A stretch of DNA of 64,000 nt, from positions 3,224,001 to 3,288,000 of the forward strand of contig OZ014423.1 in assembly GCA_963965975.1 (NCBI GenBank), read 5' to 3'. The notes beneath the pieces are model-generated. The model was given only the letters and a program-made list of their open reading frames with translations, did not search any database and was not told the origin of the DNA. The DNA comes from Xestospongia bergquistia. Its lineage: Eukaryota > Porifera > Demospongiae > Haplosclerida > Petrosiidae. A program made the position numbers and the translations under genes. Shown here piece by piece: positions 24,921 to 37,131 of the stretch; positions within the stretch are counted from its first letter, which is position 1; every line of letters starts with the position of its first letter.

Positions 24921-25633
24921 AATTATGTTTATAAAGTAAACTCCTCAGTCTAAAGGACTTTATGGCACTAACTAGATCAACAGATGTTAACAGTTTAGTA
25001 AGTTAGTTTGCATTAACGCTCTAAAGTCTTTAAGTTAAAGACTTTAGAAGGTTTAGACTATTGAGTGAAGTGTATAAAGTAAAATGTCAGTTTAAAGGAC
25101 TTTATGGCGCTAACTAATGAAGCAGCTATTAACAGTTTAGAAAGTTAGTTTGCATTAACGCTCTAAAGTCTTTAAGTTAAAGACTTTGGAAGGTTTAGAC
25201 TATTGAGAGAAGTTTATAAAGTAAACTTCTCGTCTAAAGGACTTTATGGCAATAACTACATAAACAGCTGTTAACAGTTTAGTAAGTTTGTTTGCATTAA
25301 CGCTCTAAAGTCTTTAAGTTAAAGACTTTAGAAGGTTTAGACTATTGAGAGATGTTTATAAATTAAACTGCTCAGTCTAAAGGACTTTATGGCACTGACA
25401 AAATAAACAGCTGTTAACAGTTTAGTAAATTAGTTTGCATTAACCCTCAAAAATCTTTAAATTATAGATTTTAGTAGGTTTAGACTATTGAGAGAAGTTT
25501 ATAAAGTAAACAGTTCAGTTTAAAGGACTTTATGGCACTAACCAAATAAACAGCTATTAAAAGTTTAGTAAGTTCGTTTGCATTAACGCTCTAAAGTCTT
25601 TAAGTTAAAGAGTTTAGAAGGTTTAGACTATTG
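24921..25633 (+). repeat. 713-bp unit, tandem copy 1 of 3
   Basis: Five monomers (715 bp less 2). It starts at AATTATG and contains CTAACTAGATCAACAGATG, AAAATGTCAGTTT, CTTCTCGTC and ACCCTCAAAAATC. By eye I find only about two differences from copy 2 over the whole 713 bp, far fewer than between ordinary neighbours in this array. Confidence 0.93.
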
Positions 25634-26346
25634 AATTATGTTTATAAAGTAAACTCCTCAGTCTAAAGGACTTTATGGCACTAACTAGATCAACAGATGT
25701 TAACAGTTTAGTAAGTTAGTTTGCATTAACGCTCTAAAGTCTTTAAGTTAAAGACTTTAGAAGGTTTAGACTATTGAGTGAAGTGTATAAAGTAAAATGT
25801 CAGTTTAAAGGACTTTATGGCGCTAACTAATGAAGCAGCTATTAACAGTTTAGAAAGTTAGTTTGCATTAACGCTCTAAAGTCTTTAAGTTAAAGACTTT
25901 AGAAGGTTTAGACTATTGAGAGAAGTTTATAAAGTAAACTTCTCGTCTAAAGGACTTTATGGCAATAACTACATAAACAGCTGTTAACAGTTTAGTAAGT
26001 TTGTTTGCATTAACGCTCTAAAGTCTTTAAGTTAAAGACTTTAGAAGGTTTAGACTATTGAGAGATGTTTATAAATTAAACTGCTCAGTCTAAAGGACTT
26101 TATGGCACTGACAAAATAAACAGCTGTTAACAGTTTAGTAAATTAGTTTGCATTAACCCTCAAAAATCTTTAAATTATAGATTTTAGTAGGTTTAGACTA
26201 TTGAGAGAAGTTCATAAAGTAAACAGTTCAGTTTAAAGGACTTTATGGCACTAACCAAATAAACAGCTATTAAAAGTTTAGTAAGTTCGTTTGCATTAAC
26301 GCTCTAAAGTCTTTAAGTTAAAGAGTTTAGAAGGTTTAGACTATTG
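25634..26346 (+). repeat. 713-bp unit, tandem copy 2 of 3
   Basis: Starts exactly 713 bp after copy 1 and has the same length and variants. The differences seen from copy 1 are one A/G in a palindrome arm (about 25904) and one T/C near 26212. This near-identity marks the youngest amplification event that I can see in the window. Confidence 0.93.
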
Positions 26347-27050
26347 AATTATGTTTATAAAGTAAACTCCTCAGTCTAAAGGACTTTATGGCACTAACTA
26401 GATCAACAGATGTTAACAGTTTACTAAGTTAGTTTGCATTAACGCTCTAAAGTCTTTCAGTGAAAGAGTTTAGAAGGTTTAGACTATTGAGTGAAGTGTA
26501 TAAAGTAAAATGTCAGTTTAAAGGACTTTATGGCGCTAACTAATGAAGCAGCTATTAACAGTTTAGAAAGTTAGTTTGCATTAACGCTCTAAAGTCTTTA
26601 AGTTAAAGACTTTAGAAGGTTTAGACTATTGAGAGAAGTTTATAAAGTAAACTTCTCGTCTAAAGGACTTTATGGCAATAACTACATAAACAGCTGTTAA
26701 CAGTTTAGTAAGTTTGTTTGCATTAACGCTCTAAAGTCTTTAAGTTAAAGACTTTAGAAGGTTTAGACTATTGAGAGATGTTTATAAATTAAACTGCTCA
26801 GTCTAAAGGACTTTATGGCACTGACAAAATAAACAGCTGTTAACAGTTTAGTAAATTAGTTTGCATTAACCCTCAAAAATCTTTAAATTATAGATTTTAG
26901 TAGGTTTAGACTATTGAGAGAAGTTTATAAAGTAAACAGTTCAGTTTAAAGGACTTTATGGCACTAACTAAATAAACAGCTATTAAAAGTTTAGTAAGTT
27001 CGTTTGCATTAACGCTCTAAAGTCTTTAAGTTAAAGACTTTACAAGGTTT
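26347..27050 (+). repeat. 713-bp unit, tandem copy 3 of 3
   Basis: Starts exactly 713 bp after copy 2. Its second monomer reads CTTTCAGTGAAAGAGTTTAG, close to the copy A version at about 9091 (AGTGAAAGAGTTTAG), whereas units 1 and 2 have the consensus TTAAAGACTTTAG there. Its right end runs into the sequence that also follows the single copy in A (GGATTTGTGGCACAAAC, 9727 and 27095), so this unit keeps the original right flank. Confidence 0.88.
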
Positions 27051-27336
27051 AGACTATTGAGAGAACTTTATAAAGTAAACTCCTCAGTCTAAAGGATTTG
27101 TGGCACAAACTAAATAAACAGATATTAACAGTTTAGTAAGTTTTTTGCCTTACGCTGCAAAGTCTGTAAGATAAAGACTTTAGTAGACTTAGACTGTTGA
27201 GAGAAGTTGATGAAGTAAACTGCTCAGTCTAAAGGACTTTATGGCACTAACTAAATAAACAGCTGTTAACACTTTAGTAAGTTTGTTTGCATTAACGTTC
27301 TAAAGTCTTTAAGTTGAAGACTTTAGAACTTTTAGA

Positions 27337-27714
27337 CTATTGAGAGAAGTTTATAAAGTAAACTGCTCAGTCTAAAGGACTTTATGGCACTAACTAAATA
27401 AACTGCTATCGACATTTTAGTAAGTTAATTTGCATTAACGCTCTAAAGTCTTTATGTTAAAAACTTTAGAAGGTTTAGACTATTAAGAGAAGTTTATAAA
27501 GTAAACTGCTCAGTCTAAAGGAGTTTATGGCACTAACTAAATAAACAGCTATTAGTAAGTTAGTTTGCATTAACGCTCTAAAGTCTTTAAGTTAAAGACT
27601 TTAGAAAGTTTAGACCAATGAGAGAATTTGATAAAGTAAACTGTTCAGTGTAAAGGCATTTATGGCTCTAACTAAATAAACAGCTATTAACAGTTTAGTA
27701 AGTTAGTTTGCATT
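27337..27714 (+). repeat. Conversion-like patch in copy B
   Basis: On both sides, B follows A at offsets of 17368 (left) and 17359 (right). Between them it instead matches 15.07-15.4 kb of A at an offset of 12272, including CTGCTATCGACATTTTAG, the 135-bp short monomer and GTGTAAAGGCATTTATGGCT. Because the flanking offset changes by only 9 bp, about what the 8-bp shorter monomer would cause, a stretch of about 350 bp seems to have been replaced rather than added. Edges are limits set by identical sequence on either side. Confidence 0.75.
27505..27639 (+). repeat. 135-bp short monomer, type T2 (in the copy B patch)
   Basis: Same 8-bp deletion and side variants as the 15233 copy. It lies inside the segment of B that should, by position, match 10.1-10.3 kb, which is the main evidence for the conversion-like patch. 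Confidence 0.9.
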
Positions 27715-28781
27715 AGCGCTCTAAAGTCTTTAAGTTAAAGACTTTAGAAGGTTTACACTACTGAGAGAATTCTATAAAGCAAACTGCTCAGACTAAAGGA
27801 CTTTATGGCACTTACTAAATATACAGCTATTAACAGTTTAGTAAGTTAGTTTGCATTAACGCTCTAAAGTCTTTAAGGTAAAGACTTTAGAAGGTTTAGA
27901 CCAATGAGAGAAGTTTAAAAAGTGAACTGCTCAGTCTAAAGGACTTTATGGCACTAAATAAGTACACAGCTATTAGCTATTTTGTAAGTTAGTTTGCATT
28001 AACGCTCTAAAGTCTTTAAGTTACAGACTTTAGAAGGTTTACACTATTGAGAGAATTTTATAAAGTAAACTGCGCAGTCTAAAGGACTTTATGGCACTGA
28101 CTAAATAAACAGCTATTAACAGTTTAGTAAGTTAATTTGCATTAAATTTTAAAGTCTTTACGTTAAAGACTATTGAAGGTTTAGACTATTGAGAGAATTT
28201 TATAAAGTAAACTGCTCAGTCTAAAGGACTTTATGGCGCTAACTAATGAAACAGGTATTAACAGTTTAGTAAGTTAGTTTGCATGAACGCGCTAAAGTCT
28301 TTAAGTTGAAGACTTTACAAGGTTTAGACTATTGAGAGAAGTTTATGAAGTAAACTGTGCAGTCTAAAGGACTTTATTAAACTAACTAAATAAACAGTTA
28401 TCGACATTTTAGTAAGTTAGTTTGCATTAACGCTCTAAAGTCTTTATGTTAAAGACTTTAGAAGTTTTAGACTATTGAGGGAAGTTCATAAAGTAAACTG
28501 CTCAGTCTAAAGGACTTTTGGTACTAACTAAATAAACAGCTATTAACAGTTTAGTAAGTTAGTTTGCATTAACGCTCTAAAGTCTTTAAGTTAAAGACTT
28601 TAGAAGGTTTATACTATTGAGAGAAGTTTATAAAGTAAACTGCTCAGTCTAAAGGACTTTGTGGTACTAACTAAATAAACAGCTGTTAACAGTTTAGTAA
28701 GTTACTTTGCATTTACGCTCTAAAGTCTTTAAGTTAAAGACTTTAAAAGGTTTACTCTAATGAGAGAAGTTTACAAAGTTA

Positions 28782-28899
28782 ACTGCTCAGTCTAAAGGAC
28801 TTTATGGCAGTAACTAAATAAACAGCTATAAACAGTTTAGTATGTTAGTTGGCAATAACACTCTAAAGTCTTTAAGTTAAAGAATATAGAAGGAAATAA
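28782..28899 (+). repeat. 118-bp short monomer, type T1 (copy B, first)
   Basis: Counterpart of the 12281 monomer at an offset of about 16501, with the same GAATATAGAAGGAAATAAAG junction and the same following GGGACTATCTAAGTACAC. The shared breakpoint supports common descent of the two blocks. Confidence 0.88.
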
Positions 28900-30329
28900 A
28901 GTGCTCAGTCTAAAGGACTTAATGGGACTATCTAAGTACACAGTTATTAACTGTTAAGTAAGTTAGTTTGCATTGATGCTCTAAAGTCTTTGAGTTAAAG
29001 ACTTTAGAAAGTTAAGACTATTGAGAGAAGTTTATAAAGTAAACTGCGCAGTCTAAAGGACTTTTTGGCACTAAATAAATAAACAGCTATTAACAGTTTA
29101 GTAAGTTAGTTTGCATTCACGCTCTAAATTCTTTAATTTAAAGACTTTAGAAGGTTTAAACTATTGACTGAAGCTTATAATGTAAACTGCTCAGTCTAAA
29201 GGACTTAATGGGTCTAACTAAGCAAACTGCTATTAACAGTTTAGTAAGTTTGTTTGCAATAACGCTCTAAAGTCTTTAAGTTAAAGACTTTAAAAGGTTT
29301 AGGCTATTTAGTGAAGTTTATTGAGTAAACTGCTCATTCTAAAGGACTTTATGGCGCTAATTAATTAAACAGCTATTGACAGTTTAGTAAGTTAGTTTGC
29401 ATTAACGCTCTAAAGTCATTAAGTTAAAGACTTTAGAAGGTTTACACTACTGAGAGAATTTTATAAAGTAAACTGCTCAGTCTAAAGGACTTTATGGCAC
29501 TTAATAAATAAACCGCTATTAACAGTTTAGTAAGTTAGTTTGAATTAACGGTCTAAAGTCTTTAAGTTAAAGACTTTAGAAGGTTTAGACCAATGAGAGA
29601 AGCTCAAAAAGTAAACTGCTCAGTCTAAAGGACTTTATGGCACTAAATAAGTAGACAGCTATTAGCTATTTTGTAAGTTAGCTTGCATTAACGCTCTAAA
29701 GTCTTTAAGTTACAGACTTTAGAAGGTTTAAACTATTGAGAGAATTTTATAAAGTAAACTGCGCAGTCTAAAGGACTTTATGGCACTAACTAAATAAACA
29801 GCTATTAACAGTTTAGTAAGTTAGTTTCCATTAACGCTCTAAAGTCTTTAAGTTAAAGACTTTAGAAGGTTTAGACTATTGAGAGAATTTTATATAATAA
29901 ACTGCTTATTCTAAAGGACTTTATGGCGCTAACTAATGAAACAGCTATTAACAGTTTAGTAAGTTATTTTGCATTAACAGTCTAAACTCTTTAAGTTAAA
30001 GACTATAGAAGGTTTAGACTATTGAGAGAAGTTTATAAAGTAAACTGTGCAGTCTAAAGGACTTTATGGCACTAACTAAATAAACAGCTATCGACATTTT
30101 AGTAAGTTAGTTTGCATTAACGCTGTAAAGTCTTTATGTTAAAGACTTTAGAAGTTTTAGGCTATTGAGAGAAGTTTATAAAGTAAACTGCTCAGTCTAA
30201 AGGACTTTATGGGACTAACTAAATGAACAGCTATTAACAGTTTAGTAAGTTAGTTTGCATTAACGCTCTAAAGTCTTTAAGTTAAAGACTTTAGAAGGTT
30301 TAGACTATTGAGAGAAGTTTATAAATTAA

Positions 30330-30446
30330 ACTGCTCAGTCTAAAGGACTTTGTGGTACTAACTAAATAAACAGCTATTAACAGTTTAGTAAGTTACTTTG
30401 CATTAACGCTCTTAGACTTTCAGTTAAAGACTTTAGAAGGAAGTAA
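30330..30446 (+). repeat. 117-bp short monomer, type T1 (copy B, second)
   Basis: Counterpart of the 13686 monomer at an offset of 16644, with the same CTCTTAGACTTTCAG and GAAGGAAGTAAAGTG. It lies 1547 bp after the first in B against 1404 in A, so copy B has one more full monomer between them. Confidence 0.88.
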
Positions 30447-32017
30447 AGTGCTCAGTCTAAAGGACTTAATGGGACTATCTAAGTACACACTTATTAACAG
30501 TTAAGGAAGTTAGTTTGCATTGATGCTCTAAATTCTTTAAGTTAAAGACTTTAGAAGGTTAAGACTATTGAGAGAATTTTATAAAGTAAACTGCGCAGTC
30601 TAAAGGACTCTTTGGCACTAAATAAATAAAGAGCCATTAACAGTTTAGTTAGTTAGTTTGCATTCACGCTTTAAATTCTTTAAGTTAAAGACTTTAGAAG
30701 TTTTAAACTATTGACTGAAGCTTATAATGTAAACTGCACAGTCTAAAGGACTTAATGGGTCTAACTAAGCAAACTGCTATTAACAGTTTAGTAAATTTGT
30801 TTGCAATAACGCTCTAAAGTCTTTAAGTTAAAGGCTTTACAATATTTAGGCTATTTAGTGAAGTTTATAGAGTAAACTGCTCAGTCTAAAGGACTTTATG
30901 GCGCTAACTAATTAAACAGCTATTGACTGTTTAGTAAGTTAGTTTGCATTAACTCTCTAAAGTCATTAAGTTAAAGACTTTAGAAGGTTTAGACTATTGA
31001 GAGTAGTTTATAAAGTAAACTGCTCAGGCTAAAGGACTTTATGGCACTAAATAAGTATGCAGCTATTGAAACTTTAGTAAATTTGTTTGCATTAACCACC
31101 TAAAGTCTTTAAGTTAAAGACTTTAAAAGGTTTAGACTATTAAGTGAAGTTTATAAAGTAAAATGCTCAGTCAAAAGAACTTTATGGCACTAACTAAATA
31201 AAGACATATTGACAGTTTAGTAAGTTAGTTTGCATTAACGATCTAAAGTATTTAAGGTAAAGACTTTAGAACGTTTAGACTATTGAGAGAAGTTTGTAAA
31301 GTAAACTGCTCAGTCTAAAGGAGTTTATGGCACTAACTAAATAAACAGCTATTAACAGTTTAGTTAGTTAGTTTGCATTAACGCTCTAAAGTCTTTAAGT
31401 TAAAGACTTCAGAAGGATTAGACTATTGAGAGAAGTTTATAAAGTAAACTGCTCAGTCTAAAGGACTTAATGGCACTAACTAAGCTTTCAGTTATTAACT
31501 CTTTAGCAAGTTAGTTTGCATTAATGCTTTAAGTCTTTAAGTTAAAGGCTTTAGAAGGTTTACACTAATGAGTGAAGTTTATAAAGTAAACTGCTCAGTC
31601 TAAAGGACTTTATGCACTAACGAAAAAAACAGCTATTAACAGTTTAGTAAGATAGTTTGCATTAACGCTCTAAAGTCTTTAAGTTAAAAACTTTAGAAGG
31701 TTTACACTATTGAAAGAAGTTTATAAAGTAAAATGCTCAGTCTAAGGAACTTTATGGCACTAACTAAATAAACAGATATTAACAGTTTAGTAAGTTAGTT
31801 TGCATTAACGCTCCAAAGTCTTTAAGGTAAAGACTTTAGAAGGTTTAGACTATTGAGTTAAGTTTATAAAGTAATCTTCGCAGTCTAAAGGATTTTATGG
31901 CGCTAAATATTGAAACAGCTATTAAAAGTTTAGTAAGTTAGTTTGCATTAACTCTCTAAAGTCGTTAAGTTAAAGACTTTACAACTTTTAGACTATTGAG
32001 AGAAGTTTATAAAGTAA

Positions 32018-32152
32018 ACTGCTCAGTCTAAAGGAGTTTATGACACTAACTAAATAAACAGCTATTAGTAAGTTAGTTTGCATTAACGCTCTAAAGTCTT
32101 TAAGTTAAAGACTTTAGAAGGTTTAGACCAATGAGAGAATTTGAGAAAGTAA
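32018..32152 (+). repeat. 135-bp short monomer, type T2 (copy B, expected position)
   Basis: Positional counterpart of the 15233 monomer in copy B, with the same CTATTAGTAAG deletion. The monomer with CTGCTATCGAC that precedes it in A is missing here. Confidence 0.88.
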
Positions 32153-35100
32153 CCTGTTCAGTGTAAAGGCATTTATGGCTCTAACTAAATAAACAACTAT
32201 TAACAGTTTAGTAAGTTAGTTTGCATTAACGCTCTAAAGTCATTAAGTTAAAGACTTTAGAATGTTTACACTATTGAGAGAAGTTTATAAAGTAAACTGC
32301 TCAGTCTAAAGGACTTTATGGCACTAACTAAATAAACAGCTATTAACAGTTTAGTAAGTTAGTTTGCATTAACGCTCTAAAGTGTTTAAGTTAAAGACTT
32401 TAGAAGGTTTAGACTATTGAGAGAAGTTTATAAAGTAAACTGCTCAGTCTAAAGGACTTAATGGCACAAACTAAGCATTCAGTTATTAACAGTTCAGTAA
32501 GTTAGTTTGCATTAACGCTCTAAAGTCTTTAACTTAAAGACTTTACAAGGTTTAGACTTTTCAGTGAAGTTTATAAAGTAAACTGCTCAGTCTAAAGGAC
32601 TTTATGGCACTAACTATATAAACAGTTATTAACAGTTTAGTAAGTCAGTTTGCATTCCGCTCTAAAGTCTTTAAGTTAAAGACTTTACAAGGTTTAGACT
32701 AATGAGGGAAGTCTATGAAGTAAACAGCCCAGTTTAAAGCACTTTATGGCAATAACTAAATAAACGGCTATTAACAGTTTAGTAAGTTAGTTTGCATTAA
32801 CGCTCTAAAGTCTTTAAGTTAAAAACTTCAGAAGTTTTAGTCTATTGAGAGAAGTTTATAAAGTAAACTGCTCAGTCTAAAGGACTTTTTGGCACTAACT
32901 AAATAAACAGCTGTTAACAGTTTAGTAAGTTAGTTTGCATTAACGCTCTAAAGTCTTTAAGTTAAAGACTTTAGAATGTTTAGACTATTGAGAGAAGTTT
33001 ATAAAGTAAACTGCTCATTTTAAAGGACTTTATGGCCAAAACTAATTAAACAGATATTAACAGTTAAGCAAGTTAGTATGCATTACCGCTCTAATGTCTT
33101 TAAGGTAAAGACTTTAGAAGGTTTAGACTATTGACTGAAGTTTATAAAGTAAACTGCTCAGTCTAAAGGACTTTATGGCGCTTACTAATTAAATAGCTTT
33201 TAACAGTTTAGTAAGTTAGTTTGCATTAACGCTCTAAAGTCTTTAAATTAAAGACTTTAGAAGGTTTATACTTTTGAGAGAAGTTGATAATGTAAACTGC
33301 TCAGTTTAAAGGACTTTATGTCACTAACTAAATAAACAACTATTAACAGTTTGATAAGTTATTTTGCATTAACGCTCTATAGGCTTTGACTTAAAGACTT
33401 TAGAAGGTTTAGACTATTGAGAGAAGTTGATAAATTGAACTGCTCTGTCTAAAAGACTTTATGGCACTTACTAAATAAACAGCTGTTAACAGTTTAGTGA
33501 GTTAGTTTGCATTAACGCTATAAATTCTTTAAGTCAAAGACTTTAGAAGGTTTAGATTGTTGAGAGACGTTTATAAAGTAAACTGCTCAGTCTAAAGGAC
33601 TTTATGGCACTAACTAAATAAACAGCTATTAACAGTTTAGTAAGTTAGTTTGCATTAACGCTCTAAAGTCTTTAAGTTAAAGACTTTAGAATATTTACAC
33701 TATTGAGAGAAGTTTATAGAGAAAACTGCTCAGTCTAAAGGACTTCATGGCACTAACTAAATAAACAGCTATTAACAGTTTAGTAAGTTAGTTTGCATTA
33801 ACGCTCTAAAGTCTGTAAGTTAAAGACTTTAGAAGGTTTAGACTATTGAGAGCAGTTTATAAAGTAAACTGCTCAGTCTAAAGGACTTTATGGCACTAAC
33901 TAAATAAACAGCTATTAACAGTTTGGTTAGTTAGTTTGCATTAACGCTCTAAAGTTTTTAAGTTAAAGACTTTAGAATGTTTAGAATATTGAGAGAAGTT
34001 TATAAAGTAAACTGCTCAGTCTAAAGGACTTTATAGCACTAACTAAATAAACAGATATTAACAGTTGAGTAAGTTAGTTTGCATTAATGCTCTAAAGTCT
34101 TTAAGGTAAAGACATTAGAAGGTTTAGAATGTTGAGTGAAGTTTATAAAGTAAACTTCTTAGTCTAAAGGACATTATGGCGCTGACTGATTAAACAGCTA
34201 TTAACAGTTTAGTAAGTTAGTTTGCATTAACGCTACAAAGTCTTTGAGTTAAAGAGTTTAGAAGGTACAGACTAATGAGAGAATTTTATAATGTAAACTG
34301 CTTTGTCTAAAGGACTTTATGGCACTAAATAAATAAACAGCTATTAACAGTTTAGTAAGTTAGTTTGCATTAACGCTCTAAAGTCTTTAAGTTAAAGACT
34401 TTAGAATATTTACACTATTGAGAGAAGTTTATAGAGAAAACTGCTCAGTCTAAAGGACTTCATGGCACTAACTAAATAAACAGCTATTAACAGTTTAGTA
34501 AGTTAGTTTGCATTAACGCTCTAAAGTCTGTAAGTTAAAGACTTTAGAAGGTTTAGACTATTGAGAGCAGTTTATAAAGTAAACTGCTCAGTCTAAAGGA
34601 CTTTATGGCACTAACTAAATAAACTGCTATTAACAGTTTAGTAAGTTAGTTTGCATTAACGCTTTAAACTCTTTATGTTAAAGACTTTAGAAGGTTTAGA
34701 CTAATGAGAGAAGTTTATAAAGTAAACTGCTCAATCTAAAGGACTTTATGGCACTAACTAAATAAAGAGATATTAACAGTTTAGTAAGTTAATTTACATT
34801 AACTCTCTAAAGTCTTTAAGTTAAAGTCTTTAGAAGGTTTAGACTATTGAGAGATGTTTATACAGTAAACTGCCAGCCTAAAGGACTTTATGGCACTAAC
34901 TAAATAAAAAGCTATTAAGAGTATATTAAGTTAGTTTGCATTAACGCTATAAAGTATTTAAGTTAAAGACTTTACAAGGTTTAGACTAATGAGAGAAGAT
35001 TATAAAGTAAACTGCTCAGTCTAATGGACTTTATGGCACTAACTAAATAAACAGCTATTAACAGTTTAGTAAGTTAGTTTGCGTTAACGCTGTAAAGTCT

Positions 35101-37131
35101 TTAAGTTAACGACTTTAGAACGATTACACTATTCAGAGGAGTTTATAAAGTAAACTGCTCAATCTAAAAGACTTTATGGCACTAACTAAATAAACAGCTA
35201 TTAACGGTTTAGTAAGCTAGTTTGCATTAACGCTCTAAAGTCTTTAAGTTGAAGACTTTAAAAGGTTTAGACTATTGAGAGAAGTTTATAAAGTTAACTG
35301 CTCAGTCTAAAGGACTTGATGCCACTAACTAAATAAATAGCTATTAAGAGTTTAGTAAGTTAGTTTGCATTAACGCTCTAAAGTCTTCAAGTTAAACACT
35401 TTAGAATGTTTAGACTATTGAGAGTAGTTTATAAAGTAAACTGCTCAGTCTAAAGGACTTTATGGCACTTACTAAATAAACAGCTATTAACAGTTTAGTA
35501 AGTTTATTTGCATTAACGCTCTAAATTCTTTAAGTTAAAGACTTTAGAAGGTTTAAACTATTGAGAGAAGTTTATAAAGTAAACTCCTCAGTCTAAAGGA
35601 CTTTATGGCACTAACTAAATAAACAGCTGTTTACATTTTAGTAAGTTAGTTTGCATTAACGCTCTAATGTCTTTAAGTTAAAGACATTAGAAGGATTAGA
35701 CTATTAAGAGAAGTTTATAAAGTAAACTGCTCAGTCTAAAGGACTTTATTGCACTAACTAAACAAACAGATATTTACTGTTAAGTAATTTAGTTTGCATT
35801 AACGCTCTAAAGTCTTTAAGGTAAAGACTTTTGAATGTGCAAACTATTTAGTGAATTTTATAAGTGAACTGCTCAGTCTAAAGGACTTTATGGCGCTAAC
35901 TAATTAAACAGCTATTAACTGTTTAGTAAGTTAGTTTGCATTAACGCAATAAAGTCTTTAAGTTAAAGACTTTGGAATGTTTACACTATTGAGAGAAGTA
36001 GATAAAGTAAACTGCTCAGTCTAAAGAACTTTATGGCACTAACTAAATAAACAGACATTAACTGTTTAGTAAGTTAGTTTGCATTAACGCTCTAAAGTCT
36101 TTAAGTTAAACACTTTAGAAGGTTTAGACTATAGAGAAAAGATTATAAAGTAAACTGCTCAGTCTAAAGGACTTTAAGGCACTAACTATATAAACAGCTA
36201 TTAACAGTTTAGTAAGTTAGTTTGCATTAACGTTCTAAAGTCTTTAAGTTAAAGACTTTAGAATGTTCAGAGTATTGAGAGAATTATATAAAGTAAACCG
36301 CTCAGTCTAAAGGACTTTTTGGCACTAACTAAATAAACAGATATTAACAGTCTAGTAAGTTATTTTGCATTAATGCTCTAAAGTCTTTAACGTAAAAACA
36401 TTGGAAGGTTTAGACTATTGAGTGAAGTTCATAAATTGAACTGCTTAATCTAAAGGACTTTATGGCGCTAACTAATTAAGCAGCTATTAACCGTTTAGTA
36501 AGTTAGTTTGCATTAACGCTTTAAAGTCTTTAAGTTAAAGACTTTAGTAGGTTTAGACTAATTAGAGAATTTTTTAAAGTAAACTGCTCAGTCTAAAGGA
36601 CTTTATGGCACTAACTAAATAAACAGCTATTAACAGTCTAGTAAGTTAGTTTGCATTAACACTCTAAAGTCTTTAAGTTAAAGACATTAGAAGGTTTAGA
36701 CTAATGAGAGATGTTTATAAAGTAAACTGCTCAGTCTAAAGGACTTTATGGCACTAACTATATAAAGAGCTATTAAGAGTTTAGTAAGTTAGTTTGCATT
36801 AACGCTCTAAAGGCTTTAAGTTAAAGACTTTAGAAGGTTTAGACTATTGAGAGGAGTTGATAAAGTGAACTGCAGAGCATAAAGAACTTTATGTTACTAA
36901 CGAAATAAACAGCTATTAACAGTTTAGTAAGTTAGTTTGCATTAACGCTCTAAAGTCTTTAAATTAAAGACTTCAGAAGGTTTAGACTATTGAGAGAAGT
37001 TTATAAAGTAAACTGCTCAGTCTAAAGGACATTATGGCACTAACTAAATAAACAGCTAATAACAGTTTAGTAAGCTACTTTGCTTTAACGCTCTAAAGTC
37101 TTTAAGTTAAAGACTTTAGAAGGTTTAGACT

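Larger units (their letters stand above)
22760..36970 (+). repeat. Macro-repeat copy B (about 14.2 kb)
   Basis: Tandem partner of copy A in the same orientation and largely the same marker order. Relative to A it gains two 713-bp units (24.9-27.0 kb), lacks about 857 bp near 28.0 kb, carries a foreign patch at about 27.34-27.69 kb, and has a few private monomers, such as those at about 31.03-31.40 kb (AAGTATGCAGCTATTGAAAC). From 34.6 to 36.97 kb it follows 19.6-21.9 kb at a steady offset of 15071. The end at about 36970 is where the marker TTATGTTACTAACGAAATAA and its neighbour stop matching. Confidence 0.85.
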
